In this document: one piece after another, positions 18,175 to 26,873 of the stretch
Layout of the letters: each line of letters begins with the position of its first letter
Numbering within the stretch: the stretch's first letter is position 1
Source of the DNA: Candidatus Methylobacter favarea
Lineage (GTDB): Bacteria; Pseudomonadota; Gammaproteobacteria; Methylococcales; Methylomonadaceae
Assembly: GCF_902806695.1 (NCBI RefSeq)
Contig: NZ_CADCXN010000054.1
Coordinates: 1-47,420, forward strand
Reading direction: 5' to 3'
DNA length: 47,420 nt
Program-made: the position numbers and the translations under genes
Notes under the pieces: model-generated
The model's input: only the letters and a program-made list of their open reading frames with translations
Databases searched by the model: none
What the model was told of the DNA's origin: nothing

Positions 18175-18990
18175 ATGATCTGGGTGGGCAAATTGCTGGG
18201 CGGCGCGTTCGGATTTTTATTCGGCGGACCTTTAGGCGCTGTTTTAGGCGCATCAATCGGGCACCAGTTTGATCTGGGCATGATTGGTGTAGAAATTGAC
18301 GAAACCTTTAATCCCGGCGTTCAGCAGCGGGTGCAAATGGCTTTTTTTACGGCTACTTTTTCAGTCATGGGCCATATTGCCAAGGCTGACGGCCGGGTCT
18401 CGCCTGAAGAAATATCGCTGGCCAATCAAGTAATGGATGAAATGAGAATTTCAGGCGCCATGCGCTCGGCGGCCATTAATCTTTTTCAACAGGGAAAGCA
18501 GGCGGACTTCCGGCTCGATGATGCCCTGGCTCAATTCAGCAAGGAATGCCAGGGGCGCACCGATTTGATTCGGATGTTCCTGGAAATCCAGCTACAGGCG
18601 GCATATGCTGATGGCGCGTTGGATGCTGGCGAAGAAAATCTGCTTTTGCATATTTGCAGCCAGCTGAGAATTTCCCGCTTTGACTATGAACGTTTAAAAA
18701 TACAAATACAGGCGCAGCATCGCTTTTATGGCTGGGAACAGCACAACCGGCGCTATCACAAGCCCCGGCAAAAAACCAGTCTACAGGATGCGTATGGAGT
18801 TTTAGGCTTAACGCCTTCCGCCAGTGATATCGAAGTCAAAAACAGCTACCGGCGCTTGATGAGCCAAAACCATCCGGACAAACTGATAGCCAAAGGCTTG
18901 CCGGAAGAAGTGATGAACCTCGCCAAGGAAAAAACGCAAAAAATCACCAGGGCGTACGAGGCTATTATGAAGTCGAGAAAAAGGTCTTAG
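18175..18990 (+). CDS. DjlA-like co-chaperone: TerB-fold domain plus J domain
   Basis: This encodes 271 residues from the ATG at 18175. A TTG three codons upstream is possible, but AGAAGG at 18159 spaces better to the ATG. The N-terminal glycine-rich hydrophobic stretch (GKLLGGAFGFLFGGPLGAVLG) is a DjlA-like membrane segment. Residues about 55-185 form a TerB-type helical domain with two acidic motifs (AKADGRVSPEE and AYADGALDAGEE). Residues about 205-271 form a J domain with the HPD motif (NHPDKL). It would stimulate DnaK ATPase at the inner membrane. It converges with pilU. Confidence 0.88.
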   Translation: MIWVGKLLGGAFGFLFGGPLGAVLGASIGHQFDLGMIGVEIDETFNPGVQQRVQMAFFTATFSVMGHIAKADGRVSPEEISLANQVMDEMRISGAMRSAAINLFQQGKQADFRLDDALAQFSKECQGRTDLIRMFLEIQLQAAYADGALDAGEENLLLHICSQLRISRFDYERLKIQIQAQHRFYGWEQHNRRYHKPRQKTSLQDAYGVLGLTPSASDIEVKNSYRRLMSQNHPDKLIAKGLPEEVMNLAKEKTQKITRAYEAIMKSRKRS

Positions 18991-19030
18991 GCAGGCTCGA
19001 ACAAATCCGTATCTTGTCAGGCTTAAGCTG

Positions 19031-20164
19031 TTAAAAAATAGAGCCTTTGGCATCATCGGTCTCTGATAAAATCATGTCATCAGTGCCAAATTTACCGGCA
19101 TTTTCAGCGCCCAGCTTGATCATCAAACGGACTTCATTTCTGGAGTCCGCCGAATTCAGGGCATCTTCATAACTGATTTTGCCGGCCACATACAAGTCAT
19201 AAAGGGCCTGGTCAAAGGTCTGCATGCCCTGTTCACGGGAGGCCTTAATTAATTCTTTCAGCTTATTAATTTCACCCTTGCGAATATAATCCTTGGCCAA
19301 CGGCGTATTAATCAGTATTTCAACAGCGGGATAACGCCCTTTGCCGTCAGCCCGCTTAATCAGTTGCTGAGCGATAATACCGCGCAGGTTCAACGATAAA
19401 TCCATCAATAACTGGCCGTGCATTTCATCCGGGAAGAAATGCAGAATCCGGTCCAATGCCTGATTGGCGTTGTTGGCATGCAGCGTTGACAGGCATAAAT
19501 GCCCGGTTTCAGCAAAAGTAATGGCATTCTGCATGGTTTCCCGGGTTCTGATTTCACCGATCAAAATCACGTCAGGGGCCTGGCGCAAGGTATTTTTTAA
19601 AGCCACCTCATAAGACTCGGTATCAAGCCCGACTTCGCGCTGCGTAATAATACAGCCCAGATGCGGATGCTGAAACTCAATCGGGTCTTCAATAGTAATA
19701 ATATGGCCACTGCTGTTCTGATTGCGATGCTTGATCAGGGATGCCAGCGAGGTTGATTTGCCGGTGCCGGTACCGCCTACAAAGATCAGCAGTCCGCGCT
19801 TCTCCATGACCAGCTCTTTTAAAATGAGCGGCAAATTTAAAGCCTCGGCATCGGGTATTTGATTTTCAATCCGGCGCAATACCATGCCCGCTGTGTCCCG
19901 CTGGGTGAAAGCGCTGACTCTGAACCGGCCCAGGCCCTGAAAACCAATCGCAAACTGGCACTCTTTGGTATTTTCAAATTCATTTTTCTGCTGCTGACTC
20001 ATAATACTCAGCACAATCGCTGCTGCCTGATCCGCGGTCAGCGCAGTTTTAGAGACTTCAACCAGGCTTCCATCGATTTTTAGGGTCGGCGCTCTGCCTG
20101 CCGTAATAAATAAATCCGATGCCTTTTTTTGCACCATCAGTGCAAGTAGCGCTTTAAAATCCAT
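19031..20164 (-). CDS. pilU: Type IV pilus twitching ATPase PilU
   Basis: The 377-residue GspE-type ATPase has Walker A GGTGTGKSTS (about residues 128-137), an Asp box ITIEDPIEF, Walker B DVILIGEIRTRET and a His box TGHLCLSTLHANN. It is longer at the C-terminus than PilT and ends in an acidic tail, matching PilU. PilU assists PilT in pilus retraction at the inner-membrane base of type IV pili. It follows pilT by 12 bases on the same strand, a conserved pair. Confidence 0.94.
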   Translation of the reverse strand: MDFKALLALMVQKKASDLFITAGRAPTLKIDGSLVEVSKTALTADQAAAIVLSIMSQQQKNEFENTKECQFAIGFQGLGRFRVSAFTQRDTAGMVLRRIENQIPDAEALNLPLILKELVMEKRGLLIFVGGTGTGKSTSLASLIKHRNQNSSGHIITIEDPIEFQHPHLGCIITQREVGLDTESYEVALKNTLRQAPDVILIGEIRTRETMQNAITFAETGHLCLSTLHANNANQALDRILHFFPDEMHGQLLMDLSLNLRGIIAQQLIKRADGKGRYPAVEILINTPLAKDYIRKGEINKLKELIKASREQGMQTFDQALYDLYVAGKISYEDALNSADSRNEVRLMIKLGAENAGKFGTDDMILSETDDAKGSIF

Positions 20165-20176
20165 AATCTCTTCCTG

Positions 20177-21214
20177 TTAACGGAACATATCTTTATTGAC
20201 TGCCTTGACCATTGCCATTTTGGCCGTAATCAAGCCTTTATCCACCAGTTCTTTCAGATTCTGATCCAGGGTTTGCATGCCGTCCCTGCGCCCCGTTTGG
20301 ATGGCGGAATACATTTGCGCGACTTTGGCTTCGCGTATCAGGTTTCTGATAGCCGCTGTGCCGACCATGATTTCATGCGCGGCAATGCGGCCGCCGCCGA
20401 TTTTCTTGAGCAATGTTTGGGAAATAACCGCCTGCAAGGATTCGGACAGCATGGAGCGGATCATATCTTTTTCGGCGGCCGGGAAGACATCAATAATACG
20501 ATCGATCGTTTTCGCGGCTGAAGTGGTATGCAAGGTCCCAAAAACAAGGTGGCCGGTTTCCGCCGCCGTCAATGCCAGCCGGATGGTTTCCAGATCGCGC
20601 ATTTCGCCCACCAGAATAATATCGGGATCTTCGCGCAAGGCCGAGCGCAGCGCCTCATTAAAGCCGTGCGTATCGCGGTGCACCTCGCGCTGGTTAATCA
20701 AGCACTTCTGGCTTTCATGAACAAATTCGATAGGGTCTTCAACGGTGAGAATATGCGCATAATCATTGCAATTAATATGGTTGATCATGGCGGCCAGAGT
20801 CGTTGATTTACCGGAACCGGTCGGCCCGGTAACCAAAACCAGACCCCGCGGTTTTTTGCACAACTCCTCAAAAAACTTGGGGGCATTCAAGTCTTCCAGA
20901 CTTAAAACCTTGGAAGGAATGGTCCTGAAAACACCGGCCGCGCCGCGCTCCTGGTTAAACGCATTGACCCGGAATCTAGCGATGCCGGGCAAATCGAAGG
21001 AAAAATCGATCTCCAGAAATTCCTCATAATCGCGGCGCTGCTTGTCATTCATGATGTCATAAATGAGCGCATGCACGGCCTTGTGATCCAAAGCGGGAAT
21101 ATTAATGCGCCTGATATCGCCGTCCACCCGGATCATCGGAGGTAAGCCTGCCGACAAATGCAAGTCCGACGCGCTATTTTTTACTGAAAAGGCCAGTAAC
21201 TCGGCAATATCCAT
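20177..21214 (-). CDS. pilT: Type IV pilus retraction ATPase PilT
   Basis: The 345-residue protein starts at the ATG at 21214 (MDIAELLAFSVKNSASDLHL), preceded by GAGGA. The open frame extends 12 codons further, but that start has no matching family sequence. Walker A is GPTGSGKSTT, the Asp box is LTVEDPIEF, Walker B is DIILVGEMRDLET, and the His box is TGHLVFGTLHT. The C-terminal AIRNLIREAK helix holds the retraction motif. It powers pilus retraction and twitching motility, and is the first gene of the pilT-pilU unit. Confidence 0.95.
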   Translation of the reverse strand: MDIAELLAFSVKNSASDLHLSAGLPPMIRVDGDIRRINIPALDHKAVHALIYDIMNDKQRRDYEEFLEIDFSFDLPGIARFRVNAFNQERGAAGVFRTIPSKVLSLEDLNAPKFFEELCKKPRGLVLVTGPTGSGKSTTLAAMINHINCNDYAHILTVEDPIEFVHESQKCLINQREVHRDTHGFNEALRSALREDPDIILVGEMRDLETIRLALTAAETGHLVFGTLHTTSAAKTIDRIIDVFPAAEKDMIRSMLSESLQAVISQTLLKKIGGGRIAAHEIMVGTAAIRNLIREAKVAQMYSAIQTGRRDGMQTLDQNLKELVDKGLITAKMAMVKAVNKDMFR

Positions 21215-21336
21215 GACATCCTCTTGAAGCAATAAGTAAACGACCTCCAACTATTCATTAAACAATAGTTCAACTCTTTGCTTTTTTGAAGCCGTGTTGT
21301 TTAATAAGCCGGCGATATTCCTTTAAATTTAACCTG

Positions 21337-22014
21337 ATGATCATGATAGCCCAGAATCTTAACCATATCCGCGCCCAAATCCGACAGGCGGCGCTTGATT
21401 ACAAGCGCGATCCGGCATCGATATTATTACTGGCGGTCAGCAAAACGAGGCCTGCCGAGGATATTGTCGCAGCCTACCAGGCGGGACAGCGTCACTTTGG
21501 CGAGAGTTATTGTCAGGAGGCGCTGAAAAAGCAGCAGGAACTGGGCGCTTTTAACATTAGCTGGCACTTCATCGGCCCTATTCAGTCCAATAAAACCAAA
21601 GCCCTTGCCGCTCATTTTGATTGGATACACAGCGTGGATACATTAAAAATCGCCCAACGCCTTAGTGAACAGCGGCCAAGCGCCCTAGCGCCCTTGAATG
21701 TTTGCCTGCAGGTCAACATCAGCGGCGAGGCCAGCAAGTCCGGCATTGCCCTGGATGAATTGCCTCAAATGTGCAGACTCGTTGCTGAGTTGCCAAATCT
21801 GAAGCTGCGCGGCGTCATGGCGATTCCTGCTCCCCGGGAAGATTTTGAACAACAGCGCGAACCTTATAAAGTACTTTATCAGGCCGTTGCCAAACTTGAC
21901 AACCCGGAGCTGGATACTTTCTCGTTCGGCATGACGGGAGATCTAAAAGCAGCCATTGCCGAAGGCTCGACAATTGTCAGAATTGGCACTGCATTGTTCG
22001 GAGCGAGGATGTAG
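21337..22014 (+). CDS. yggS: PLP homeostasis protein, YggS family
   Basis: This encodes 225 residues from the ATG at 21337 (an in-frame ATG two codons later is equally possible). The fold-type III PLP site is ILLLAVSKTRPAEDI with the lysine that binds PLP. Further blocks are FGESYCQEALKK, WHFIGPIQSNK, LQVNISGEASKSG and FGMTGDLKAAIAEGSTIVRIGTALFG. YggS proteins bind PLP without catalysis and balance vitamin B6 and amino acid pools. Its position divergent from pilT is conserved in gammaproteobacteria. Confidence 0.94.
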   Translation: MIMIAQNLNHIRAQIRQAALDYKRDPASILLLAVSKTRPAEDIVAAYQAGQRHFGESYCQEALKKQQELGAFNISWHFIGPIQSNKTKALAAHFDWIHSVDTLKIAQRLSEQRPSALAPLNVCLQVNISGEASKSGIALDELPQMCRLVAELPNLKLRGVMAIPAPREDFEQQREPYKVLYQAVAKLDNPELDTFSFGMTGDLKAAIAEGSTIVRIGTALFGARM

Positions 22015-22056
22015 CAGCACCATGCCAGTAAAGTCTAATCCTGGTCTTTTTCTTTT

Positions 22057-22758
22057 TCAGATTTTGACTGGAGACCAATAAGCGGCAAACCGGGCATTAA
22101 TCACGGCAATGGCTTCTTCGCATTCAATTATATTTTTACTTTGCATTAAAATATAATCGGCCAGCGCATTGATGGCAAGCCAGTTCCAGCTGTTATTTAC
22201 AAAATTGAATGCAGCCAGAAACAATTCTGCCATCTTCTTTTGCCGCAATTCCCGGTCGGCAGTAAAGCAGGCAAGGTATTCATTGGTCGCCTCCAGATCG
22301 GATGAACCACCATAAAAATGCAGGCTATCCGGATTCACCAGACCAGGATTAATCAACTCATCGTCACGCTGGGCAATGTATTTTGCCTCCGCCAGCGGCC
22401 CTGCCAGCATATTGACGATATCCGCGTCGAAAGCGCATTCATACGCCTGCTTTTGTGCTGAAGAAAAATCCCGGGTCGCCATATCAATGGATGAGGGTAG
22501 CGTATGAATCAAGCGGCCGCCTTCTACCTCAGCCATACAATTACCTTGTCGCTTGCCTGAATTGGCAGGGACTTGAAGGCGGCTAGCCGGTTCGTTAATA
22601 TAAATTCGAAAAAAAACCGGAGGCAGCTGCTTGTGCTTGTTGCCAAGGTAAATCGCCGCGGCGTGGCCGGCTTCATGGATGGCAGTTCTAAGGTTGAGTT
22701 CCTGACGGGTTAAGGGGTTAAAAATATTTGCCAGAGGCGATAAATGGCTACGGTTCAT
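22057..22758 (-). CDS. Stand-alone M41 (FtsH)-like zinc metallopeptidase domain
   Basis: The 233-residue product contains TAIHEAGHAAAIYLG (HExxH zinc site, about residues 27-31). Further on come a MLAGPLAEAKYI helix and GGSSDLEATNEYL, which parallels the third zinc ligand segment of FtsH. The AAA+ domain and membrane helices of FtsH are absent, so the peptidase domain is free-standing. GAGGTTATT before the ATG at 22758 is a plausible ribosome binding site. Substrates are unknown. It is a single gene, with yggS converging on it from the left. Confidence 0.72.
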   Translation of the reverse strand: MNRSHLSPLANIFNPLTRQELNLRTAIHEAGHAAAIYLGNKHKQLPPVFFRIYINEPASRLQVPANSGKRQGNCMAEVEGGRLIHTLPSSIDMATRDFSSAQKQAYECAFDADIVNMLAGPLAEAKYIAQRDDELINPGLVNPDSLHFYGGSSDLEATNEYLACFTADRELRQKKMAELFLAAFNFVNNSWNWLAINALADYILMQSKNIIECEEAIAVINARFAAYWSPVKI

Positions 22759-22779
22759 AATAACCTCGTATAAAAAAAT

Positions 22780-22801
22780 GCGGGCCGAACAGTAAGCCCG
22801 C
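22780..22801 (-). other. Short hairpin upstream of the M41-like gene
   Basis: GCGGGC at 22780-22785 pairs perfectly with GCCCGC at 22796-22801 across a 10-base loop. It is followed on the minus strand by a run of T, so it could attenuate or terminate leftward transcription just before the M41-like gene at 22758. The rest of the 528 bases between 22759 and 23286 holds the palindrome and operator-like site listed separately and no gene. Confidence 0.5.
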
Positions 22802-22888
22802 GAGTCGAGAGGAGGGATATCAACTGATGTAATCAGAGCGAATACAAAAGTTGGCCGAAGTCTAGCGAATTAAGTAAACTCTGAAAAT

Positions 22889-22918
22889 GCGTCATATTGC
22901 CGCGCGGCAATATGACGC
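22889..22918. repeat. Perfect 30-bp palindrome without spacer
   Basis: GCGTCATATTGCCGC at 22889-22903 is followed immediately by its exact reverse complement, ending at 22918. All 15 pairs match and there is no central gap. No T-run follows on either strand. Possible roles are a dimeric regulator site, a transcription stop from convergent sources, or a small mobile or REP-like sequence. It lies about 370 bases before the TetR gene and about 130 bases before the M41-like gene. Confidence 0.85.
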
Positions 22919-23186
22919 TACAGCTGGCAGGATAGTTGCTGAATACTATAGTTTGTCCAGCAGAATACCAGCTAAATCAAGGCTTCTAGCCGCTGTCTAC
23001 AAAAATATTCAAAAATTACGGGTCAATGCACTTATTCTGATAGGGCATATCACCCATTTTATTTGCAGGCAGCAAAAATGCATTTTCTTAAAAATCTGAA
23101 AAAGACTCAAACTTCACGATAAAACCCTGAATAGCAAGAGTTGCCTCTTGAAATTTATAGGAATTCAATTCCCTATGGCTATTTTA

Positions 23187-23201
23187 CCTGTGACTCACAG
23201 G
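23187..23201. promoter_or_regulatory. Candidate operator upstream of the TetR gene
   Basis: CCTGTGA and TCACAGG form a perfect 7-bp inverted repeat around a single C, 86 bases before the regulator start. TetR proteins usually bind such palindromes in their own promoters. The match to any known operator was not established. Confidence 0.45.
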
Positions 23202-23286
23202 CCGCAGCTTTATCCACGAGAGATAAGCAAAACGAACTGATGAAAGTTCATTGACAATTCAAGACAACCAGTCGTATCATAAATTC

Positions 23287-23892
23287 ATGATCCGCAGCAG
23301 CATTACAAAAAAGCAAATCAATAGAGAGAACCTGTTAACTCAAGGCGTAATCCTGCTTATGCAGCAGGGTTATCATGGCACTGGTCTGAAGGAAATTCTG
23401 GATGCCGTACAAATACCGAAAGGTTCTTTTTATAACTACTTTGGCAGTAAGGAAAATTTTGGCGCTGAAGTTATACAGCATTATATCAACCCGTTCATAC
23501 AGCAGTTAACCTGCTATTTGCAGAACCCGGATACCGATGCCTTGACAGCATTACAACTTTATTTTAATGGTTTAATTATAGAGCTTGAAAAAGCCGGCTT
23601 TAAAGGCGGCTGTCTGCTGGGCAATTTAATGGGCGAACTGGGAGGCAGCAGCGATCTTTGTCAAAAGTCCTTGCAATCGGCGCTTTGCCGCTACCGGGAT
23701 TTAATAAAATCAGGCCTGGCCAAGGCACAGCAGGAAGGTACGATTAGATCAGACAAATCAGCCGAAGATATGGCTGATCTTTTAGTAAATGCCTGGCAAG
23801 GCGCGCTGTTGCGGATGAAAATTGAAAACTCATCCGCGCCGCTCAAACAGTGCTGCGAGGAATTATTCGGAGATTTTTTTAAAGCGCAGTAA
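23287..23892 (+). CDS. TetR/AcrR-family transcriptional regulator
   Basis: This encodes 201 residues from the ATG at 23287. A TTG 12 codons upstream is in frame but less likely. The N-terminal helix-turn-helix is typical: LTQGVILLMQQGYHGTGLKE, then IPKGSFYNYFGSKENF (about residues 39-54). The C-terminal half is a ligand-binding helical domain with GGCLLGNLMGELG, like regulators of the NemR/AcuR type that respond to electrophiles. No divergent reductase or efflux gene lies beside it, so its target is not obvious. The gene may repress itself through the site at 23187. Confidence 0.88.
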   Translation: MIRSSITKKQINRENLLTQGVILLMQQGYHGTGLKEILDAVQIPKGSFYNYFGSKENFGAEVIQHYINPFIQQLTCYLQNPDTDALTALQLYFNGLIIELEKAGFKGGCLLGNLMGELGGSSDLCQKSLQSALCRYRDLIKSGLAKAQQEGTIRSDKSAEDMADLLVNAWQGALLRMKIENSSAPLKQCCEELFGDFFKAQ

Positions 23893-24059
23893 AAATTTCG
23901 CTTAAATCTGGGTCGCGTGTTTTACTTATAAAATAATTGTCGAAAAGATGGACAACAATCTCGAGTCAATCCGAAAAAATACCTTAAACTTGCCTGATGT
24001 ATAAAGATAAATTAAAAAACAGCAGCCTTAGAAGTTTGTCAGATCATTAACAACTGAAC

Positions 24060-24986
24060 ATGAAATTATCCATTATTATTCCCACCCTGAATCGGCCTTC
24101 AGACTTAAGGAATGCGCTCGATTCTATTAGCAAGCAGACCTTGCTGCCCAATGAAGTTATTGTGATTGATCAAAGTGATAATGACTTATCTAAAGAGGTT
24201 GTAGGTATATTTAATCAGCAGAGTAAAAATAAGGATTTAGTATATATTTGGCATCATAGGGCGGAGAAGAGTTCAGCTAAAGCCCGGAATGAGGGGTTTC
24301 GTTTATCTAGCGGCGACCTTGTTTTCTTTACCGATGATGATATTGTTTTTGATCCTGATTATATAAAGAATGTGGTTCGTTGTTTTAATACTAATCCTGA
24401 TGTGGGATGTGTATCTGGAAGTGTGGTTATTAAATCTTCTCCTAAGGGCTTAAAGTGGAACATACGAAGTTTTCTTATGCGTACCTTTATGATTAGTTTT
24501 TTTAATGGCAAAATGACTCCTTCGGGTTTTGGTTTTCCCATTTTTTTACATGAAATTAAGAAGATAACCCAAGTCGAGCTGCTTGCCGGATACAGTATGA
24601 ATTTTCGCCGCAAGCTTCTTGAAGATAATGCTTTCGATGAATGGTTTACCGGCTATAGCTTTAGGGAAGATGTAGAACTTTCATATAGAATGTCACGTAT
24701 AACAAAGATTGTCATGATACCCGATGCCCGCTTTGAACATATTCATTCTCAGCTCAATCGGATGAATTCAAGCCATTTGAAGCGAATGGAATTTAAGAAT
24801 TACCGTTACCTGTTTTTAAAGCATAAAAATAAACGCATTTTTTCTAAACTTCTTTTTTACTATTCTATTGCCGGCCTGATTTTCATCGATTTTCTTGAGT
24901 TTTTATTTAGTTTTAAGAAAGAGAAGTACCAGTCTTTCCAATCCTCCATCTTAAGTGTTTGGGAAATGGCATTAGGCCGACTATGA
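24060..24986 (+). CDS. Family 2 glycosyltransferase
   Basis: The 308-residue GT-A enzyme begins KLSIIIPTLNRPSDLRNAL. It has the nucleotide-sugar binding site VIVIDQSDND, the metal-binding DDD in FFTDDDIVFDPDY (about residues 92-104) and an acceptor-site acid in YSFREDVELSYR. A hydrophobic stretch near residues 262-290 suggests membrane association. The coding sequence is visibly more AT-rich than its neighbours and stands alone without other polysaccharide genes, so it may have been acquired. Donor and acceptor sugars cannot be inferred. Confidence 0.88.
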   Translation: MKLSIIIPTLNRPSDLRNALDSISKQTLLPNEVIVIDQSDNDLSKEVVGIFNQQSKNKDLVYIWHHRAEKSSAKARNEGFRLSSGDLVFFTDDDIVFDPDYIKNVVRCFNTNPDVGCVSGSVVIKSSPKGLKWNIRSFLMRTFMISFFNGKMTPSGFGFPIFLHEIKKITQVELLAGYSMNFRRKLLEDNAFDEWFTGYSFREDVELSYRMSRITKIVMIPDARFEHIHSQLNRMNSSHLKRMEFKNYRYLFLKHKNKRIFSKLLFYYSIAGLIFIDFLEFLFSFKKEKYQSFQSSILSVWEMALGRL

Positions 24987-25110
24987 ACAGCAAAATATTG
25001 CGCTTATTTGCTTGGTCTGGATTTGGAATTTATAGTTTAATAATTTAATGAAGTTGAATTCGAAGGGATTCAATTTCTGTTCTTGGGATCAATTATACAT
25101 TGACTCAAAA

Positions 25111-25128
25111 GGCCTATGGATATAGGCC
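25111..25128 (+). other. Hairpin in the leader of the DUF4242 gene
   Basis: GGCCTAT and ATAGGCC form a perfect 7-bp stem around the loop GGAT. It lies 48 bases before the start codon at 25177. There is no T-run after it, so a transcript-stability or regulatory role is more likely than termination. The function is unknown. Confidence 0.4.
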
Positions 25129-25176
25129 AAGCAAAATATCCATTCATAATATTACCCATTAACTAAGGAGTCAGCT

Positions 25177-25452
25177 ATGCCAAAATATATTATCGAACGT
25201 GAAATTCCCGGTGCAGGTTCATTAACCGCCCAGGATCTGCAAGGCATTTCAGAAAAATCCTGCGGCGTGCTGCAGTCCATGGGGCCAAAGATCCAGTGGC
25301 TGGAAAGCTATGTGACCAATGATAAAGTCTACTGCGTCTATATCGCGCCGGATGAAGCAACGGTTAGAGAACATGCCGAACACGGCGGCTTTCCCGCCAA
25401 TCGCGTTTCCGAAATTAAAACTATCATTGATCCAACCACTGCCGAAGCCTGA
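25177..25452 (+). CDS. DUF4242 (SCO4226-like, nickel-binding fold) protein
   Basis: The 91-residue protein matches the DUF4242 pattern. It opens with PKYIIEREIPGAGSLTAQDL, followed by WLESYVTNDKVYCVYIAPD and REHAEHGGFPANRVSEIKTI. The small ferredoxin-like fold of this family has been seen to bind nickel in one Streptomyces member; the physiological role is not established. AAGGAG precedes the ATG. The next gene, 79 bases on, is a secreted beta-propeller on the same strand. Confidence 0.82.
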   Translation: MPKYIIEREIPGAGSLTAQDLQGISEKSCGVLQSMGPKIQWLESYVTNDKVYCVYIAPDEATVREHAEHGGFPANRVSEIKTIIDPTTAEA

Positions 25453-25531
25453 TTTGAGAAATTAGCTGCATGGACCGGCTTTAGATTGTGTAAGCTGGTC
25501 CCTGCAGCGATACAACTTTCAAGGATACCTT

Positions 25532-26689
25532 ATGAAAATAATAAAACGCCTGCTTGTTTTGGCTCTAGCCGTGCTGCTTCCGGCACTGGCGCATAGCGAA
25601 ATACTGGCGATGGTTAATTACGAAAGCAAACCCAATCTAACGCCAAGACGTGAAGGCATCGCCATCATTGACGTAGATCCCAAATCACCCGGCTTTGCTA
25701 AAATTATAAACGATATTCCACTGCCCACTGACCGGGTCGCTCATCATATTTTTTACAACAAAGACTCAAGCAAGGCTTATATAACCGCGCTCGGTAATGG
25801 TCCCCTCCACACTATGGACATGAAACATATCCCTTATCAGCTGAAAAAAGTTGAAGTGCCGGAGTGCCAAGTGGGTGAAGATATGGTTTTTTCCAAAGAT
25901 AACAAAACATGGTATTTAACCTGCATGGGCTCAAGCAACGTTATTAAAGGCGATGCTCAAAATGACCAGACAATAAAAGTGATTGCCGCGGATTCCAAAG
26001 ATACATTTATTCGCTATCCGCATGGCATCGGCCTTAACGAAGACATTGACCGTCTTATAGTCACCAGCACCGTTCGCCCCTCTGATCTCGGCGATGCGGG
26101 CGAAACAGTCACTGTCATCGAAGCAACCACCGGCAAGGTGTTATCCACGCACAAACTCTCTGATAAACCTTCACCTTCCGGCGTATCGCCCGTTGAAGCG
26201 GTTTTTCTGCCGAATGCGAAACCTGCGCTTGCCTATATCAACACGATGTTTGGCAATGCCTTGTGGACGGGAACCTGGAATGATGAAAAGAAAGTTTTTG
26301 ACTTCCGGCAAGTTTTTGACTTTAGCAGCATCAAGCAAGGCGTGCCGCTGGAGATTTATTTCAATGATCGTCATGACCGTTTGTACATCACAACCGCCAA
26401 GCCTGGCCATTTGAATATCTTCGACATCAGCGAGCCGGCTAAACCGAAGCTGCTAAAATCCATTGCAACGGCAGGCGGCGCTCACCATGTGGTACTTTCA
26501 CCCGATGCCCGCTATGCTATCGTTCAAAACAGTTTTATAAATTTACCTGAAATGAGCGATGGTTCCATCAGTGTGATTGATTTGAAAAGCCAGGAAAAAA
26601 TAGCCAGTATTGACGTGCTCAAAAATCAGGGACTTAATCCCAATTCCATCATCATGATGCCCAAATGGCATCATGATGATGCGCACTAA
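25532..26689 (+). CDS. Exported beta-propeller (YncE-like) protein
   Basis: The 385-residue product has a Sec signal peptide (basic start KIIKRLL, hydrophobic core, likely cleavage after AHS near residue 22). It has repeated beta-sheet blades marked by motifs such as DKVYITALGN-like, GGAHHVVLSPDARYA and GSISVIDLKSQEKIASIDV. Surface-exposed histidines include a terminal WHHDDAH. Propellers of this kind act as periplasmic scaffolds or redox-linked enzymes; the exact role is unknown. AAGGATACCTT before the ATG is a plausible ribosome binding site. Confidence 0.75.
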   Translation: MKIIKRLLVLALAVLLPALAHSEILAMVNYESKPNLTPRREGIAIIDVDPKSPGFAKIINDIPLPTDRVAHHIFYNKDSSKAYITALGNGPLHTMDMKHIPYQLKKVEVPECQVGEDMVFSKDNKTWYLTCMGSSNVIKGDAQNDQTIKVIAADSKDTFIRYPHGIGLNEDIDRLIVTSTVRPSDLGDAGETVTVIEATTGKVLSTHKLSDKPSPSGVSPVEAVFLPNAKPALAYINTMFGNALWTGTWNDEKKVFDFRQVFDFSSIKQGVPLEIYFNDRHDRLYITTAKPGHLNIFDISEPAKPKLLKSIATAGGAHHVVLSPDARYAIVQNSFINLPEMSDGSISVIDLKSQEKIASIDVLKNQGLNPNSIIMMPKWHHDDAH

Positions 26690-26873
26690 AAGACTAACAA
26701 CGCCTTTTTATCACGCACGCTAAAACCCGCGCTTTATTAAATGGGACGTACTATTTTTCGGCTGCAAGGAAGAATAAGGGGCCTGCCGTAGTTGTATTGC
26801 TGAATACGCTTACGGTAATCTCCTTGTCTTTGAGCTTTAAATTCACCGGCTGCGGGCTTTACCAATCAGTTCA

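Noticed and set aside
22887-23099. Open frame of about 70 codons on the plus strand starting at the palindrome
   Set aside because: It begins inside the perfect palindrome, has no ribosome binding site, and its product is not protein-like.
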